A stretch of 64,000 nucleotides of DNA from Mycobacteriaceae bacterium (GCA_019749805.1 JAIEPH010000027.1:124001-188000); one strand, 5' to 3'. Positions 44,183 to 53,304 are shown, counted from the first letter of the stretch. Notes: generated by a model not told the origin, from the sequence alone. A program made the numbers and translations.

Positions 44183-45771
44183 GACAATTCCCGGCAGTCC
44201 GTCCCGGGTACCTGCGGTGGCGGGGGGAGCGCGGTGACGGTCTGAGAAGGTGTGGTTGGCGGGGTGGGCGGCGCCGGCGGGGCAGGGGATGCGGGCGACT
44301 GGGGAGTGTCCGACCCGGGAGGCGGAGGCGGCTTCGTGACCGTCCGCGGGGTTTCCGGCGCCGGTGTCGACGTGCGTTCGCTCGGCTGGCCTGCGGTTGT
44401 GCTGGCCGGTGGATTGTTAGGCAGCCCAGGAGAATTCGACGGATCCGGCGAATGCGGGACGGCCGTGGTGCGCGGCGACGGCGACGGCGTGGTGGGCGGC
44501 GGCGGGCAGACCGGCAGCACCGAACCCTGGGCGAGCTTGTTGATCTGGCCGATGGCGTCGTCTTCGGAACCGGTGGGCAGACCCGCTTCCACCTGAGCCC
44601 GGTCGGCCTGCTTCAGGTCCGTGACGCGAAAAAGCTGGCAGCCGGACGGCGATTGGCCCGGTGCGATGAGGTTGAGGTCGTTGCGGGCGGTCAGGCAACC
44701 GTGCCGGTAGGTCTCCTGCATCGCGACGCCGAGGATCGACCCGGGTATGCCGCGCATGATCGACACGGTGCCGTCGTGCGCGGCGACGTAATAGTTGCTG
44801 CGCACGACCTCGCGGCCGATGACCAGACCGGCTACGACCACCAAAATCAAAAGCGCGGCGGCGATGAACATTCGCCGCCGCGATCTCGGTGCACGAACCG
44901 GCTCCTCTGGAGGGGGTTCCACCCGCTTGGCCACGTTGCGGCGCGGGTTGAATGCCGACGCGCGGCCCGCTGCCGTGTTGGGGGGCGCGGTCTGATCGTC
45001 GTCACCGGATACCGCGCCGGCGAGAATCGGCTGGGTCTGGCCGTAGTCGTGGGCACTGTTGTCGATGACGTCGGCCACCACGACCGTCACGTTGTCGGGT
45101 CCGCCGCCGCGCAGGGCCAATTCGATTAGGCGGTCCGCACTTTCGGCCGTGTCGGGGATCTGCAGCGCTTCGAGGATGGTGTCGTGGCTGACCGGATCGG
45201 ACAGCCCGTCGGAGCACAGCAGGTAACGGTCCCCAGCCCTGGCCTCACGCATGATCAGGGTGGGCTCGACCTCGTGACCGGTGAGCGCACGCATGATCAG
45301 CGACCGCTGCGGATGGCTGTGCGCCTCCTCGAGCGTGATGCGGCCCTCGTCGACCAGTGTCTGCACGAAGGTGTCGTCCTTGGTGATCTGGGTCAGTTCA
45401 CCGTCGCGCAGCAGGTAGCCGCGGGAGTCGCCGATGTGGACGAGGCCAAGACGATTGCCCGCGAACAGGATCGCGGTCAACGTGGTGCCCATACCTTCGA
45501 GCTCGGGGTCCGCCTCGACCTGCGCGGCGATGGCGGAGTTGCCCTCCCGGACCGCTGTGTCGAGCTTGCTCAGCAGGTCGCCGCCGGGCTCGTCGTCGTC
45601 GAGGTGGGCCAGCGCCGCGATCACCAGCTGCGAGGCGACCTCGCCGGCCGCATGACCGCCCATGCCGTCGGCCAGGGCGAGCAGCCGCGCACCCGCGTAG
45701 ACGGAGTCCTCGTTGTTAGCCCGGACCAGGCCGCGGTCGCTGCGCGCGGCGTATCGAAGCACCAGTGTCAC
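44179..45771 (-). CDS. pstP: PP2C-family protein phosphatase PstP
   Basis: This 530-residue phosphatase removes phosphate from PknA, PknB and their targets. The PP2C domain (1–240) has RSDRGLVRANNEDSVY, LALADGMGGHAAGEVAS, VHIGDSRGYLLRDG, LLCSDGLSDPV and GGPDNVTVVVADV, which include the metal-binding aspartates. One helix (IAAALLILVVVAGLVIG) leads to an extracellular domain with a tail of about 110 residues dominated by proline, serine and threonine. GTG 45771 overlaps the fhaB stop (GTGA). Confidence 0.96.
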   Translation of the reverse strand: MTLVLRYAARSDRGLVRANNEDSVYAGARLLALADGMGGHAAGEVASQLVIAALAHLDDDEPGGDLLSKLDTAVREGNSAIAAQVEADPELEGMGTTLTAILFAGNRLGLVHIGDSRGYLLRDGELTQITKDDTFVQTLVDEGRITLEEAHSHPQRSLIMRALTGHEVEPTLIMREARAGDRYLLCSDGLSDPVSHDTILEALQIPDTAESADRLIELALRGGGPDNVTVVVADVIDNSAHDYGQTQPILAGAVSGDDDQTAPPNTAAGRASAFNPRRNVAKRVEPPPEEPVRAPRSRRRMFIAAALLILVVVAGLVIGREVVRSNYYVAAHDGTVSIMRGIPGSILGVAMQETYRHGCLTARNDLNLIAPGQSPSGCQLFRVTDLKQADRAQVEAGLPTGSEDDAIGQINKLAQGSVLPVCPPPPTTPSPSPRTTAVPHSPDPSNSPGLPNNPPASTTAGQPSERTSTPAPETPRTVTKPPPPPGSDTPQSPASPAPPAPPTPPTTPSQTVTALPPPPQVPGTDCRELS

Positions 45772-46235
45772 GGGCGCAGCTCAATTACCGTCTTGCCGAT
45801 TCGAACCGGCGTCCCCATCGAAACGCGTACCGCAGTCGTCACCTTGGCCCTGTCGAGGTATGTGCCGTTGGTCGATCCTAGGTCTTCTACGTACCATTCC
45901 GAACCTCGAGGGGACAGCCTTGCATGCCGTGTCGAGGCGTAATCGTCGGTGAGCACCAGAGTCGAGTCGTCGGCGCGGCCGATCAGCACCGGCTGGGTGC
46001 CCAATGTGATGCGCGTTCCCGCGAGCGCTCCCTCGGTGACGACCAGCTGCCGCGCCACGTTTCGGCGGCCGCGATTGGGCAGCAGCGAGCCCCGCAACGG
46101 CAATCCCCGTCGCACCATGACTGCTCCGGTCGGCGCATAGATGTCGGTCCTCAGGATCCGCAGCACCGACCAGATGAACAACCACAGAAGCAACAGGAAG
46201 CCGACGCGTGTCAGTTGCAGTACCAACCCCTGCAT
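45768..46235 (-). CDS. fhaB: FHA-domain protein FhaB (FipA)
   Basis: This 155-residue protein has an N-terminal membrane helix (GFLLLLWLFIWSVLRIL) and a C-terminal FHA domain. The phosphothreonine-binding loops are visible as LIGRADDSTLVL, YASTRHARLSPRG and LGSTNGTYLDR. In mycobacteria it binds phosphorylated FtsZ/FtsQ-linked partners and supports division under stress. It lies between fhaA and pstP in one operon. The length equals that of the M. tuberculosis protein. Confidence 0.95.
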   Translation of the reverse strand: MQGLVLQLTRVGFLLLLWLFIWSVLRILRTDIYAPTGAVMVRRGLPLRGSLLPNRGRRNVARQLVVTEGALAGTRITLGTQPVLIGRADDSTLVLTDDYASTRHARLSPRGSEWYVEDLGSTNGTYLDRAKVTTAVRVSMGTPVRIGKTVIELRP

Positions 46236-46389
46236 CTGACGTCCTCTCCGTCCCCATTCGTTTCCGTCGCATCGACAACCGAATCGAAGTCGCCACCTTC
46301 GGCAACGTCACGATACTTGGACGGCCAGCTGCATGGGGAGAAGCCGACAGCTTCTCCCGATTGAGGGCCGGCCGCAGATCGGCCGAGCC

Positions 46390-47826
46390 TCAGTGCACGC
46401 GGACGACGATCTCCGAATGGCCCAGCCGGATGACGTCGCCGTCGGCCAGCTGCCACTCCTGGACCGGCGCGTTGTTGACCGTCGTGCCGTTGGTCGAGTT
46501 GAGGTCGGCGAGCAGGGCGACCTGGCCGTCCCAGCGGATTTCCAAGTGCCGGCGGGAGACGCCCGTGTCGGGCAGGCGGAACTGGGCGTCCTGTCCGCGG
46601 CCGATCACGTTCGCACCCTCACGCAGCTGGTAGGTCCGGCCGCTGCCGTCGTCGAGCTGCAGTGTGACGGTGGCGCCGGCAGCGGGGTAGTCGCTCTGCC
46701 CGTAGCCATAGCCGCCGCCCGCGGGCTGGCCGTAGTCGTATCCGCCCTGGGGTTCGCCGTATCCCTGATCGGCGTATCCGGCGCCGGCGTCACCGCCGTA
46801 GCGCCCGTAGTCGGGTTGGGCTCCGTAGCCCTGGTCCTGACGGCCGTAGGCCTGCCCGCCGTACCCGCCCTGATCGGGATAGCCGCCTTGATCGGGGTAA
46901 CCGCCCTGATCGGGATAGGAGGGGCGGCCGTAGCCACCGTCGTCGGGCCGTGACGGCGCAGGCGGACGGCCGTAGTCGTAGTCACCCGCCGGCGCTTGGT
47001 AGCCAGGCTGGCCACCTGGGGGCGGGCCGTAGCCGCCGGGTGCCTGACGGTAGCCCGGATCCTGGTATCCGCCGCCGCCCGGGGGCGGGCCGTAGCCGGC
47101 AGGCGGACGCTGCTCGTACGACGGCGGAGGGTAGCCGCCTTGGTCGGGATAGCCGCCCTGCTCCGGGTAGCCGCCCTGGTCGGGATAGCCGCCTTGGTCG
47201 GGATAGCCGCCTTGGCGCGGCGGGTAGCCCGCGTCGCGTTGGGGTGGGTAGCCGCCCTGCTCTTGCGGCGGGTACGGGCCGCGGGGGTCCTGCCCGCGGT
47301 CTTCCGGCCGGCCGTATCGGTCGTCGTAATACTCGTCGCCGGGCCGCCCCTGAGCCTGGCCGCCATATTGCGTCGGGTTGTCGCTCATCGGTACTCCTGA
47401 TTCTGCGTTGGACGAAAGGTCTCGGGGTGGTGAGGCGGGATCGCCACTGGTGGAGTCGGGATTGACCGCCCCCCGCGCGCGAAATTGTCCGGTGTGCAGG
47501 CTGGATGATTGTTCGAACCTGACGACCACATCACCATACGTTTGCCATCCCTGCTCATGGATGTATCCCTCCAAGTGCTTGGCAAAAGCCGTTGATGTGA
47601 GGTCCGGGTCGGCACTCACCTTCTGATAGTCAGGCACACTGAGGGTAATGACGTAGTCGTTTGGCGCCAAAACTCGCCCGGCGGCCAATTCGCGCGCGCC
47701 GGTCTCTGCCTCGCGCCGAAGCATCGCCTCGACCTCTTGCGGAACGATCGATCCGCCGAACACCCGGGCGAATGCGTCGCCAACGGTCGACTCGAGCTTT
47801 CGCTCAAAGCGGTCGACCAGACCCAT
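46390..47826 (-). CDS. fhaA: FHA-domain protein FhaA
   Basis: This 478-residue protein begins with the conserved DUF3662 domain (MGLVDRFERKLESTVGDAFARVF to about residue 130). A disordered stretch of about 240 residues rich in G, Y, P, Q and D follows, with many GGYPDQ-type repeats. The C-terminal FHA domain has VIGRGQDAQFRLPDTGVSRRHLEI and DLNSTNGTTVNNAPV. It binds the phosphorylated MurJ pseudokinase domain and so tunes lipid II export (known for the orthologue). It is the first gene of the kinase operon, 154 bp before fhaB. The repeat tract is shorter than in M. tuberculosis (527 residues). Confidence 0.95.
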   Translation of the reverse strand: MGLVDRFERKLESTVGDAFARVFGGSIVPQEVEAMLRREAETGARELAAGRVLAPNDYVITLSVPDYQKVSADPDLTSTAFAKHLEGYIHEQGWQTYGDVVVRFEQSSSLHTGQFRARGAVNPDSTSGDPASPPRDLSSNAESGVPMSDNPTQYGGQAQGRPGDEYYDDRYGRPEDRGQDPRGPYPPQEQGGYPPQRDAGYPPRQGGYPDQGGYPDQGGYPEQGGYPDQGGYPPPSYEQRPPAGYGPPPGGGGYQDPGYRQAPGGYGPPPGGQPGYQAPAGDYDYGRPPAPSRPDDGGYGRPSYPDQGGYPDQGGYPDQGGYGGQAYGRQDQGYGAQPDYGRYGGDAGAGYADQGYGEPQGGYDYGQPAGGGYGYGQSDYPAAGATVTLQLDDGSGRTYQLREGANVIGRGQDAQFRLPDTGVSRRHLEIRWDGQVALLADLNSTNGTTVNNAPVQEWQLADGDVIRLGHSEIVVRVH

Positions 47827-48085
47827 ATCACCGCCTGCCTCATTTGTTGTCGGTCGCCTTGTCGGCGGCCGCCGCGCCCACGCCGCTGGTTATCCGCGTG
47901 TCGCCTGGCCACCACCCTTGCCTGCATGGTATCGGCCCAGCACGTCGACGCGTGACCAATGGAATTCTGAGAATTGAATCCCAGCAGGTCAGCGGCGTTT
48001 GTCTGGAAGACGTGCCGGCCCGCAGCACCGCATCGGCACGGTTGGGGAGCACGGTGTTGTGCGTGATAGTCTTCCCCGGTTGTTG

Positions 48086-48168
48086 GGGCGAGTGGCGGAA
48101 TGGCAGACGCGCTGGCTTCAGGTGCCAGTGTCCTTCGGGACGTGGGGGTTCAAGTCCCCCTTCGCCCA
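48086..48168 (+). tRNA. leuT: tRNA-Leu (CAG)
   Basis: An 83-nt class II tRNA: acceptor GGGCGAG pairing TTCGCCC, D-arm GGCGGAATGGCAGACGC, anticodon CAG at 48119–48121, variable arm TGTCCTTCGGGACG and T-arm GGGGG TTCAAGT CCCCC. CCA is not encoded. It marks the right end of the conserved origin block. Confidence 0.97.
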
Positions 48169-48184
48169 CAATTCTTGAAACGAC

Positions 48185-48772
48185 TCAGACGAGCACTCCG
48201 CGCAGGACCAGCTCGCTGAGTGCTGTCGCTGCGGCGTCGATGTCTTTCACGTGACGCACGCAGACCGCGTACCACGCGCCGCCTGCTATGACGTCCATGA
48301 CGGCGTCGGCGTCGATCCCGGGGCGGGCCGTTCCCTCGGCGACCGCGGCGTCGATCCGGCCGGCCAGCTGGTTGCGGGCGGCGGCTTCCAGGCGGTCGCT
48401 GATGACGCGGCGCATCCTGCGGTCGGACCCTAAGTCGTTGAGCAGACCGGGAAGTGCCTCACGTACGGCCGGATCCTCGTACATGGCCAGGGCCCCGCGG
48501 CACAGCCGGGTGATCTCGCCGACGAAGTCGTCCGCGGGAGGTTCGGGCCCGAGGTCGGGAAACAGCGCTTCGTGCACCAGCTGCGCCTTGGAAGTCCACC
48601 GTCGGTACACCGCCGGACGGCTCACCTGCGCCGTGGAGGCGATCAGGTCGATGGTCGTCGCCGCGTAGCCACGGTCGACAAGCAGGCGCCGGGTCGCGGC
48701 GAGCACCGCCGCGTCGATCGACGGGTCGCGGCGTGAACCCTGACGCCGGTGGCGCCGCTCGACGGTCTCCAT
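48185..48772 (-). CDS. TetR-family transcriptional regulator
   Basis: This 195-residue regulator has an N-terminal TetR helix-turn-helix (AAVLAATRRLLVDRGYAATTIDLIASTAQVSRPAVYRRW). The C-terminal ligand domain resembles the TetR_C_11/16-type folds (AVREALPGLLNDLGSDRRMRRVISDRLEAA). It is divergent from the molybdopterin oxidoreductase gene. A 15-bp imperfect palindrome 30 bp upstream of its start is a candidate operator. The ligand is unknown. Confidence 0.9.
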   Translation of the reverse strand: METVERRHRRQGSRRDPSIDAAVLAATRRLLVDRGYAATTIDLIASTAQVSRPAVYRRWTSKAQLVHEALFPDLGPEPPADDFVGEITRLCRGALAMYEDPAVREALPGLLNDLGSDRRMRRVISDRLEAAARNQLAGRIDAAVAEGTARPGIDADAVMDVIAGGAWYAVCVRHVKDIDAAATALSELVLRGVLV

Positions 48773-48801
48773 GAATCACGCCCTGCCTTCACCCATTTGT
48801 C

Positions 48802-48816
48802 GTTACAGTGTGTCAC
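48802..48816. promoter_or_regulatory. Candidate TetR operator
   Basis: GTTACA–GTG–TGTCAC, a 6-3-6 inverted repeat with one mismatch, 30 bp upstream of the tetR ATG in the divergent region. Assigned by position and symmetry only. Confidence 0.4.
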
Positions 48817-48827
48817 AACAAGCGCGT

Positions 48828-48889
48828 GCCGAACGTGGGTTACCCGCACGCACTTCGGCCCTGAGGCGTGCGGGTAACCCACGTTCGGC
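48828..48889. repeat. Perfect 24-bp inverted repeat
   Basis: The arms 48828–48851 and 48866–48889 are exact reverse complements separated by a 14-nt loop. The arm contains GTGGGTTACCCGCACGC. It lies in the tetR–oxidoreductase gap, 10 bp before the GGAGG site of the latter, so its transcript would form a long hairpin in the 5' leader. Confidence 0.9.
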
Positions 48890-48908
48890 GGAATTTTCGG
48901 AGGCGAAT

Positions 48909-51161
48909 GTGACGATTGCGCATACGAACCTGTTGGCCGGTGTCGGCGAGGACGGCCGCCATTTGTACACCTGCCCGCTGTGTGAAGCCATGTGCGGCTT
49001 GGAGATTCAGGTCGAAGACGGGCGGGTCGCCGGCATCCGCGGCAACCGCGACGACGTCTGGAGCCGCGGCCACATCTGCCCAAAGGGCGCCAGCCTGGGC
49101 GTGGTCCACCACGACCCCGACCGGATCCGCCGGCCGATGATCAAAGTCGACGGCCAGTGGCAGGAGGTCAGCTGGCACGCCGCCTTCCGCCGCTGCACCG
49201 AGCTGCTCGCACCGGTGATCGAGCAGCACGGCATCGGCGCGGTGACCTGCTACACCGGAAACCCACTCGCGCACTCGTTCTCCCTCGGCCGCTACACCGG
49301 GGTGCTGCTCGGGATGTCGGGCATCCCGCTGTCCTACTCGCCCGGGACCGTCGACCAATGGCCGAAGAACCTCTCGTCGCACCTCATGTACGGGGGATGG
49401 TGGACGTTCCCGGTACCCGACATCGAGCGCACCGACCTGCTGGTGGTGATGGGCGCCAACCCCTCCGCCTCCCAGGGCTCCCTGCTGGCCGCGCCCGACG
49501 TCATGGGCATCCTCGACGGAATTCGCAAGCGCGGCAAGGTGATTGTCATCGACCCCGTCCGCACCCAGACCGCCGCGCGGGCCAGCGAATGGCTGCCGAT
49601 CACACCCGGTACCGACGCCGCGTTGCTGATGGGTGTCACCCACACATTGTTCGACGAAGACCTGATCGCCCTCGGAGACCTCGTTCCTCATATCGACGGA
49701 CTCGACCAGTTGCAGGAGGTTGCCGCGGACTGGTCCCCGGAGCGGGTCGCCGGCGTCACCGGAATCGAGGCACAGCGCATCAGGGAGCTCGCGCGCGAGC
49801 TGGCCGGCACCGAGCGCGCCGTCGTGTACGGCCGAATCGGTACGTGCAACCAGGAATTCGGCAGCCTGGCCAGCTGGCTCGTCGACGTCGTCAACATCCT
49901 CACCGGACACTTCGACAAGCCGGGCGGTTCGATGTTCCCGCGCGCCACCGCCTGGTCGGTGACCGTGCAGCCGATCCCCGGACTCGAAGACGGCGCCGCC
50001 GAATTCGGCCGTTTTCGCACCCGGGTGCGCGGAGCCAAAGAGGTATTGGGGCAGGTACCGGTGTCGTGCCTGGCCGAGGAGATCGCGACGCCGGGGGAGG
50101 GGCAGATCAAGGCCCTCATCACGGTCGCTGGTAATCCGGTGCTGTCCACTCCGGCCGGCCACAAACTCGATGAGGTGCTGCCGCAACTGGACGCGATGAT
50201 CTCCGTCGACCTGTGGATGAACGAAACGACACGGCATGCCGACGTCATCCTGCCCGGACTGTCGCCGCTGGAGCAGCCGCACCACGACGACCTCATCCTC
50301 AACTTCGCGGTCAACAGCATCGCCAACTACTCGGCGCCGGTCTTCGAGCCCGACGAACCCGACCGCCCCCACGAGTGGGAGATCCTGGTCAGGCTCACCG
50401 GGCTGTGCACCGGTGTGCCCGCCGAGGACGTCGACGTCTCCGCGATCGACGACGGCTTCTTCGATTACATGGCGTTCACCCAGGGCCTTGACGGCGCGGA
50501 GATCCGCAAGCACTACACACACGGCGGCCCCGAACGCATCCTGGACCTCACTCTGCGCACCGGCCCGTTCGGCGACAGGTACGGCGAGAACTCCGACGGC
50601 CTGACGCTGGAAAGGTTGAAGGCCGAACCCAACGGCATCAACTTCGGGCCGATGGTGTCGCAGGTCCCCGACGTCCTGGGGACCGCCGACAAGAAGATCC
50701 GGCTGGCACCGCAATATCTGCTCGACGACCTGCCCCGTCTGGCCCAGCGTCTCGACCGCGCGCCCGACGAACTGGTGCTCGTGAGCCGACGTCATCTGCG
50801 ATCGAACAACTCCTGGCTGCACAACGTCGGTCCGCTGATGAAGGGCAAAGACCGGTGCACGCTGCTGATGCACATCGATGACGCCGTCAAGCACGGTGTC
50901 GTGACCGGCGACGTGGTCACGGTGACGTCGGAGGGAGGCAGCATCGCGGTGCCCGTCGAGGTGACCGCCGCGATCATGCCGGGCGTGGTCTCGATGCCGC
51001 ATGGCTGGGGCCACGGCAAGCCGGGCACCCGGATGTCGATCGCCAACGATTCCCCGGGCGTGAACACCAACGTCCTGTCCCCGCCGAACTTCATCGACGA
51101 GCCGTCGGGCAACGGGGCGCTGAACGGTATCCCGGTGAGGGTCACCGCGACGGCGACCTGA
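48909..51161 (+). CDS. Molybdopterin (bis-MGD)-dependent oxidoreductase with 4Fe-4S site
   Basis: This 750-residue member of the DMSO reductase superfamily has an N-terminal [4Fe-4S] site formed by Cys22, Cys25, Cys29 and Cys57 (CPLCEAMC, then HICPKG). Cofactor-binding segments follow: GANPSASQGSLLA, VIVIDPVRTQTA and, near the C-terminus, MPHGWGHGKPGT with a late VNTNVLS. No twin-arginine leader is present, so it is cytoplasmic. GTG 48909 has GGAGG 5 bases upstream; a 46-codon upstream extension crosses the inverted repeat and is rejected. The substrate is unknown. Two flavin/F420-type genes follow, suggesting a redox operon. Confidence 0.88.
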   Translation: MTIAHTNLLAGVGEDGRHLYTCPLCEAMCGLEIQVEDGRVAGIRGNRDDVWSRGHICPKGASLGVVHHDPDRIRRPMIKVDGQWQEVSWHAAFRRCTELLAPVIEQHGIGAVTCYTGNPLAHSFSLGRYTGVLLGMSGIPLSYSPGTVDQWPKNLSSHLMYGGWWTFPVPDIERTDLLVVMGANPSASQGSLLAAPDVMGILDGIRKRGKVIVIDPVRTQTAARASEWLPITPGTDAALLMGVTHTLFDEDLIALGDLVPHIDGLDQLQEVAADWSPERVAGVTGIEAQRIRELARELAGTERAVVYGRIGTCNQEFGSLASWLVDVVNILTGHFDKPGGSMFPRATAWSVTVQPIPGLEDGAAEFGRFRTRVRGAKEVLGQVPVSCLAEEIATPGEGQIKALITVAGNPVLSTPAGHKLDEVLPQLDAMISVDLWMNETTRHADVILPGLSPLEQPHHDDLILNFAVNSIANYSAPVFEPDEPDRPHEWEILVRLTGLCTGVPAEDVDVSAIDDGFFDYMAFTQGLDGAEIRKHYTHGGPERILDLTLRTGPFGDRYGENSDGLTLERLKAEPNGINFGPMVSQVPDVLGTADKKIRLAPQYLLDDLPRLAQRLDRAPDELVLVSRRHLRSNNSWLHNVGPLMKGKDRCTLLMHIDDAVKHGVVTGDVVTVTSEGGSIAVPVEVTAAIMPGVVSMPHGWGHGKPGTRMSIANDSPGVNTNVLSPPNFIDEPSGNGALNGIPVRVTATAT

Positions 51162-51173
51162 AAGTATCGACGC

Positions 51174-51671
51174 GTGGGCAAGAACGAACGTTCAAAAATC
51201 GTCATGAGCGACGACGAGGTCGCCGAGTTCATCGAGCGCAGCCGCACCGCCACGATGGCGACGGTGCTCCCCAACGGACGGCCGCACCTGGTGGCGATGT
51301 GGTACGCGGTGCTCGACGGTGAGATCTGGTTCGAGACGAAGGCCAAGTCGCAGAAGGCGGTCAACCTGCGACGCGACCCGACGATCACCGTCATGATCGA
51401 GGACGGACAGAGTTACACCACCCTCCGCGGGGTGTCGATCGACGGCACCGCGGAAATCATCGATGATCCGGAAACCAATCTGCGCGTTGGCATCAGCGTG
51501 TGGGAGCGCTACACCGGCCCGTACACCGACGAGATGCGTCCGTTCGTCGACCAGATGATGAACAACCGGATCTGCGTGCGAGTGGTACCCGGCCGGATGC
51601 GCAGTTGGGATCATCGCAAGCTCGGCATGGGCGACATGCCCGTCGGCGGCAGCACCGCCCAGTACCTGTAG
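51174..51671 (+). CDS. Pyridoxamine 5'-phosphate oxidase-fold (F420/FMN-binding) protein
   Basis: This 165-residue split beta-barrel flavoprotein has the family start MSDDEVAEFIERSRTATMATVLPNGRPHLVAMWYAVLDGEIWFET. It resembles the F420-dependent oxidoreductase-B branch that mycobacteria use for many reductions; the cofactor is inferred. GTG 51174 lies 12 bp after the oxidoreductase stop, so the two are probably co-transcribed. The next gene, a Ddn-type protein, starts 7 bp after its stop. Confidence 0.85.
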   Translation: MGKNERSKIVMSDDEVAEFIERSRTATMATVLPNGRPHLVAMWYAVLDGEIWFETKAKSQKAVNLRRDPTITVMIEDGQSYTTLRGVSIDGTAEIIDDPETNLRVGISVWERYTGPYTDEMRPFVDQMMNNRICVRVVPGRMRSWDHRKLGMGDMPVGGSTAQYL

Positions 51672-51678
51672 GGGAGAG

Positions 51679-52158
51679 ATGGACCCGAACAAGAAACCGG
51701 CACAACTGAATTCGCCGTTCGTCACGAAGGTGATGAAGTATGCCGGCAAGGCGCACGTGTGGGTGTACCGGAAGTCTGGCGGGAAGATCGGCGCCAACTG
51801 GCGCGTCGGTGCGGGATTGAAGAAACCGGTGCCCACGTTGCTGCTCGAGCACACCGGACGGAAGTCCGGCAAGACGTTCGTCTCGCCGCTGGTGTTCATC
51901 GAAGACGGTCAGGACGTGATCGTGGTGGCGTCGAAGGGTGGTAGCGACACCCACCCGCAGTGGTACCGCAATCTGGTGGCGATCCCGGACGTCCATATCG
52001 AGATCGGCACCGATCGCCGCGCCGTGCGTGCCGAGACCGCGTCGCCGGAAGAAAAGGCGAGGCTCTGGCCGAAGCTGGTCGAGGCCTACGCCGACTTCGA
52101 CACGTACCAGAGCTGGGCCGACCGCGATATCCCTGTGATCGTGCTCAAGCCACGCTGA
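51679..52158 (+). CDS. Nitroreductase/deazaflavin-dependent oxidoreductase (Ddn-like, DUF385)
   Basis: This 159-residue protein has the Ddn/DUF385 signature: HVWVYRKSGGKIGANW, LLLEHTGRKSGKTFVSPLVF and ASKGGSDTHPQWYRNLVAIPDVHIEIG. Such enzymes use reduced F420; one member activates nitroimidazole prodrugs in M. tuberculosis. ATG 51679 follows GGGGAGAG. It is the third gene of the run starting at the molybdo-oxidoreductase, and a strong hairpin follows its stop. Confidence 0.88.
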   Translation: MDPNKKPAQLNSPFVTKVMKYAGKAHVWVYRKSGGKIGANWRVGAGLKKPVPTLLLEHTGRKSGKTFVSPLVFIEDGQDVIVVASKGGSDTHPQWYRNLVAIPDVHIEIGTDRRAVRAETASPEEKARLWPKLVEAYADFDTYQSWADRDIPVIVLKPR

Positions 52159-52182
52159 GCCTGATGCGATCTATCTCACAGT

Positions 52183-52227
52183 CCTGAATGTTGGCCAGCC
52201 CGGTGTGTCGGGTAGCCAACTGTCAGG
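52183..52227 (+). terminator. Candidate terminator hairpin
   Basis: CCTGA/TCAGG and GTTGGC/GCCAAC flank an inner CCCG/CGGG, a stepped stem 25 bp after the Ddn-like gene. There is no U-tract, as is usual in mycobacteria. Confidence 0.5.
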
Positions 52228-52275
52228 TGCACCCCAGCGCCGACCCAATCCGTCAACGCTTAAGGGGCGATACAC

Positions 52276-53250
52276 ATGACTGACACCACCACCAAGACCG
52301 CTGAACTCACGTTGATCAATCAACTGCGTACCGTGCTCGACCTGACGCACACCGAGATTCAGGTCGCCGAGACCCGCATTGCGCAGGCACGGACCGACGC
52401 GGTCCGTGACGAGCTGACGAAGAACGCCAACAACGGCCGTATCCGCGCGGAGGCCATCGAGAAGGCCATTCGCGACCTCGGCGGATTCCCCGACACCATC
52501 GGCCCGTTCCTCGGCCGCGCCGCAGCCGCAGTCAAGGCGCTGACCGAGCAGGCCCAGCCGTTCGACGAGGCACTACTCGGCGATCTTGCGCTCGAGGACC
52601 AGCTGCTCGATCGGTCGCGCTACATCAAGGCGCTCGCCGTAGCGGCCAGGAACACCGACGTCCAGGAGCTCGCCGATCGTTTGATCACCGCGCATTCGGC
52701 CACGGTCAACTGGCTGACCACCGTGCTGGCCGAGGACGCCCTCGGCGGGCCTGCGGCGCTGCAGCGCACTCCGCTGCAGGCGGCTGCCGGTACCGCGGTG
52801 AAGATCGTCGGCCTGCCCGGGCAGTGGTCGACGCAATCGGCCGAGCGTGTCGCCGAACTTCTGCGCTCCGCCGGCCCGGCCGTCGACGACCTGGTGCGCC
52901 GCGCACAGCACGCCGGTGAAATCGCGCTCAAGGCGATCGGTGCATCGCGTGATGCGGCGCTGCAGAGTGCGGAGGAAGTCGCGCGCCGTGAGGGTGCGGA
53001 CGACGCCGCCGACGCGATTCACAGCGCCCGCGCAGCCACCGGCGTCCTCGACGCCGCTGAGCTGCCGATCGCCGAGTACGACGAGCTGAACCTCAACGAC
53101 GCGGTCGCCGCGGTCAAGGAACTCGAGGACCCGGCCGATATCCGGGCGATCATCGCCTATGAGGAGGCGCACAAGAACCGGCAGCGGCTGGTTTCGGCCG
53201 CGCAGACCCGTGTGGCCGAGATCGCCCAGGAGGTTGTCGGCCTGAGCTGA
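52276..53250 (+). CDS. All-helical ferritin-like-domain protein, function unknown
   Basis: This 324-residue, entirely helical, alanine-rich, acidic protein has no signal peptide or membrane helix. The N-terminal 150 residues (LINQLRTVLDLTHTEIQVAETRIAQARTDAVRDELTKNA, then EDQLLDRSRYIKALAVAARNTDVQELADRLITAHSATVNWL) look like a ferritin-like four-helix bundle. The C-terminal half contains further heptad-like helices (DAIHSARAATGVLDAAELPIAEYDELN). I recognise no exact family. ATG 52276 follows AAGGGG. It stands alone between two hairpins and just before a kinase gene. A stress or metal-storage role is a guess from the fold. Confidence 0.7.
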   Translation: MTDTTTKTAELTLINQLRTVLDLTHTEIQVAETRIAQARTDAVRDELTKNANNGRIRAEAIEKAIRDLGGFPDTIGPFLGRAAAAVKALTEQAQPFDEALLGDLALEDQLLDRSRYIKALAVAARNTDVQELADRLITAHSATVNWLTTVLAEDALGGPAALQRTPLQAAAGTAVKIVGLPGQWSTQSAERVAELLRSAGPAVDDLVRRAQHAGEIALKAIGASRDAALQSAEEVARREGADDAADAIHSARAATGVLDAAELPIAEYDELNLNDAVAAVKELEDPADIRAIIAYEEAHKNRQRLVSAAQTRVAEIAQEVVGLS

Positions 53251-53272
53251 CATCCAAACGCCGTACCACCGG

Positions 53273-53304
53273 ACACCCCGCAACCTCTCGAAGTTGCGGG
53301 GTGT
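53273..53304 (+). terminator. Intrinsic-type terminator hairpin
   Basis: ACACCCCGCAAC and GTTGCGGGGTGT form a perfect 12-bp stem with an 8-nt loop, 23 bp after the stop of the four-helix gene. Confidence 0.75.

Noticed and set aside
48241..48262. TTTCACGTGA-like sequence inside the tetR gene as a fourth parS
   Set aside because: Only the central part matches; the flanking bases differ from the 16-bp consensus at several positions.
48771..48908. 46-codon N-terminal extension of the molybdo-oxidoreductase
   Set aside because: It would translate through the 24-bp inverted repeat and lacks a ribosome site; GTG 48909 has GGAGG.
48840..51014. 724-residue minus-strand frame opposite the molybdo-oxidoreductase
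   Set aside because: Long but antisense to a gene with intact Fe-S and cofactor motifs. No ribosome site or recognised domain.
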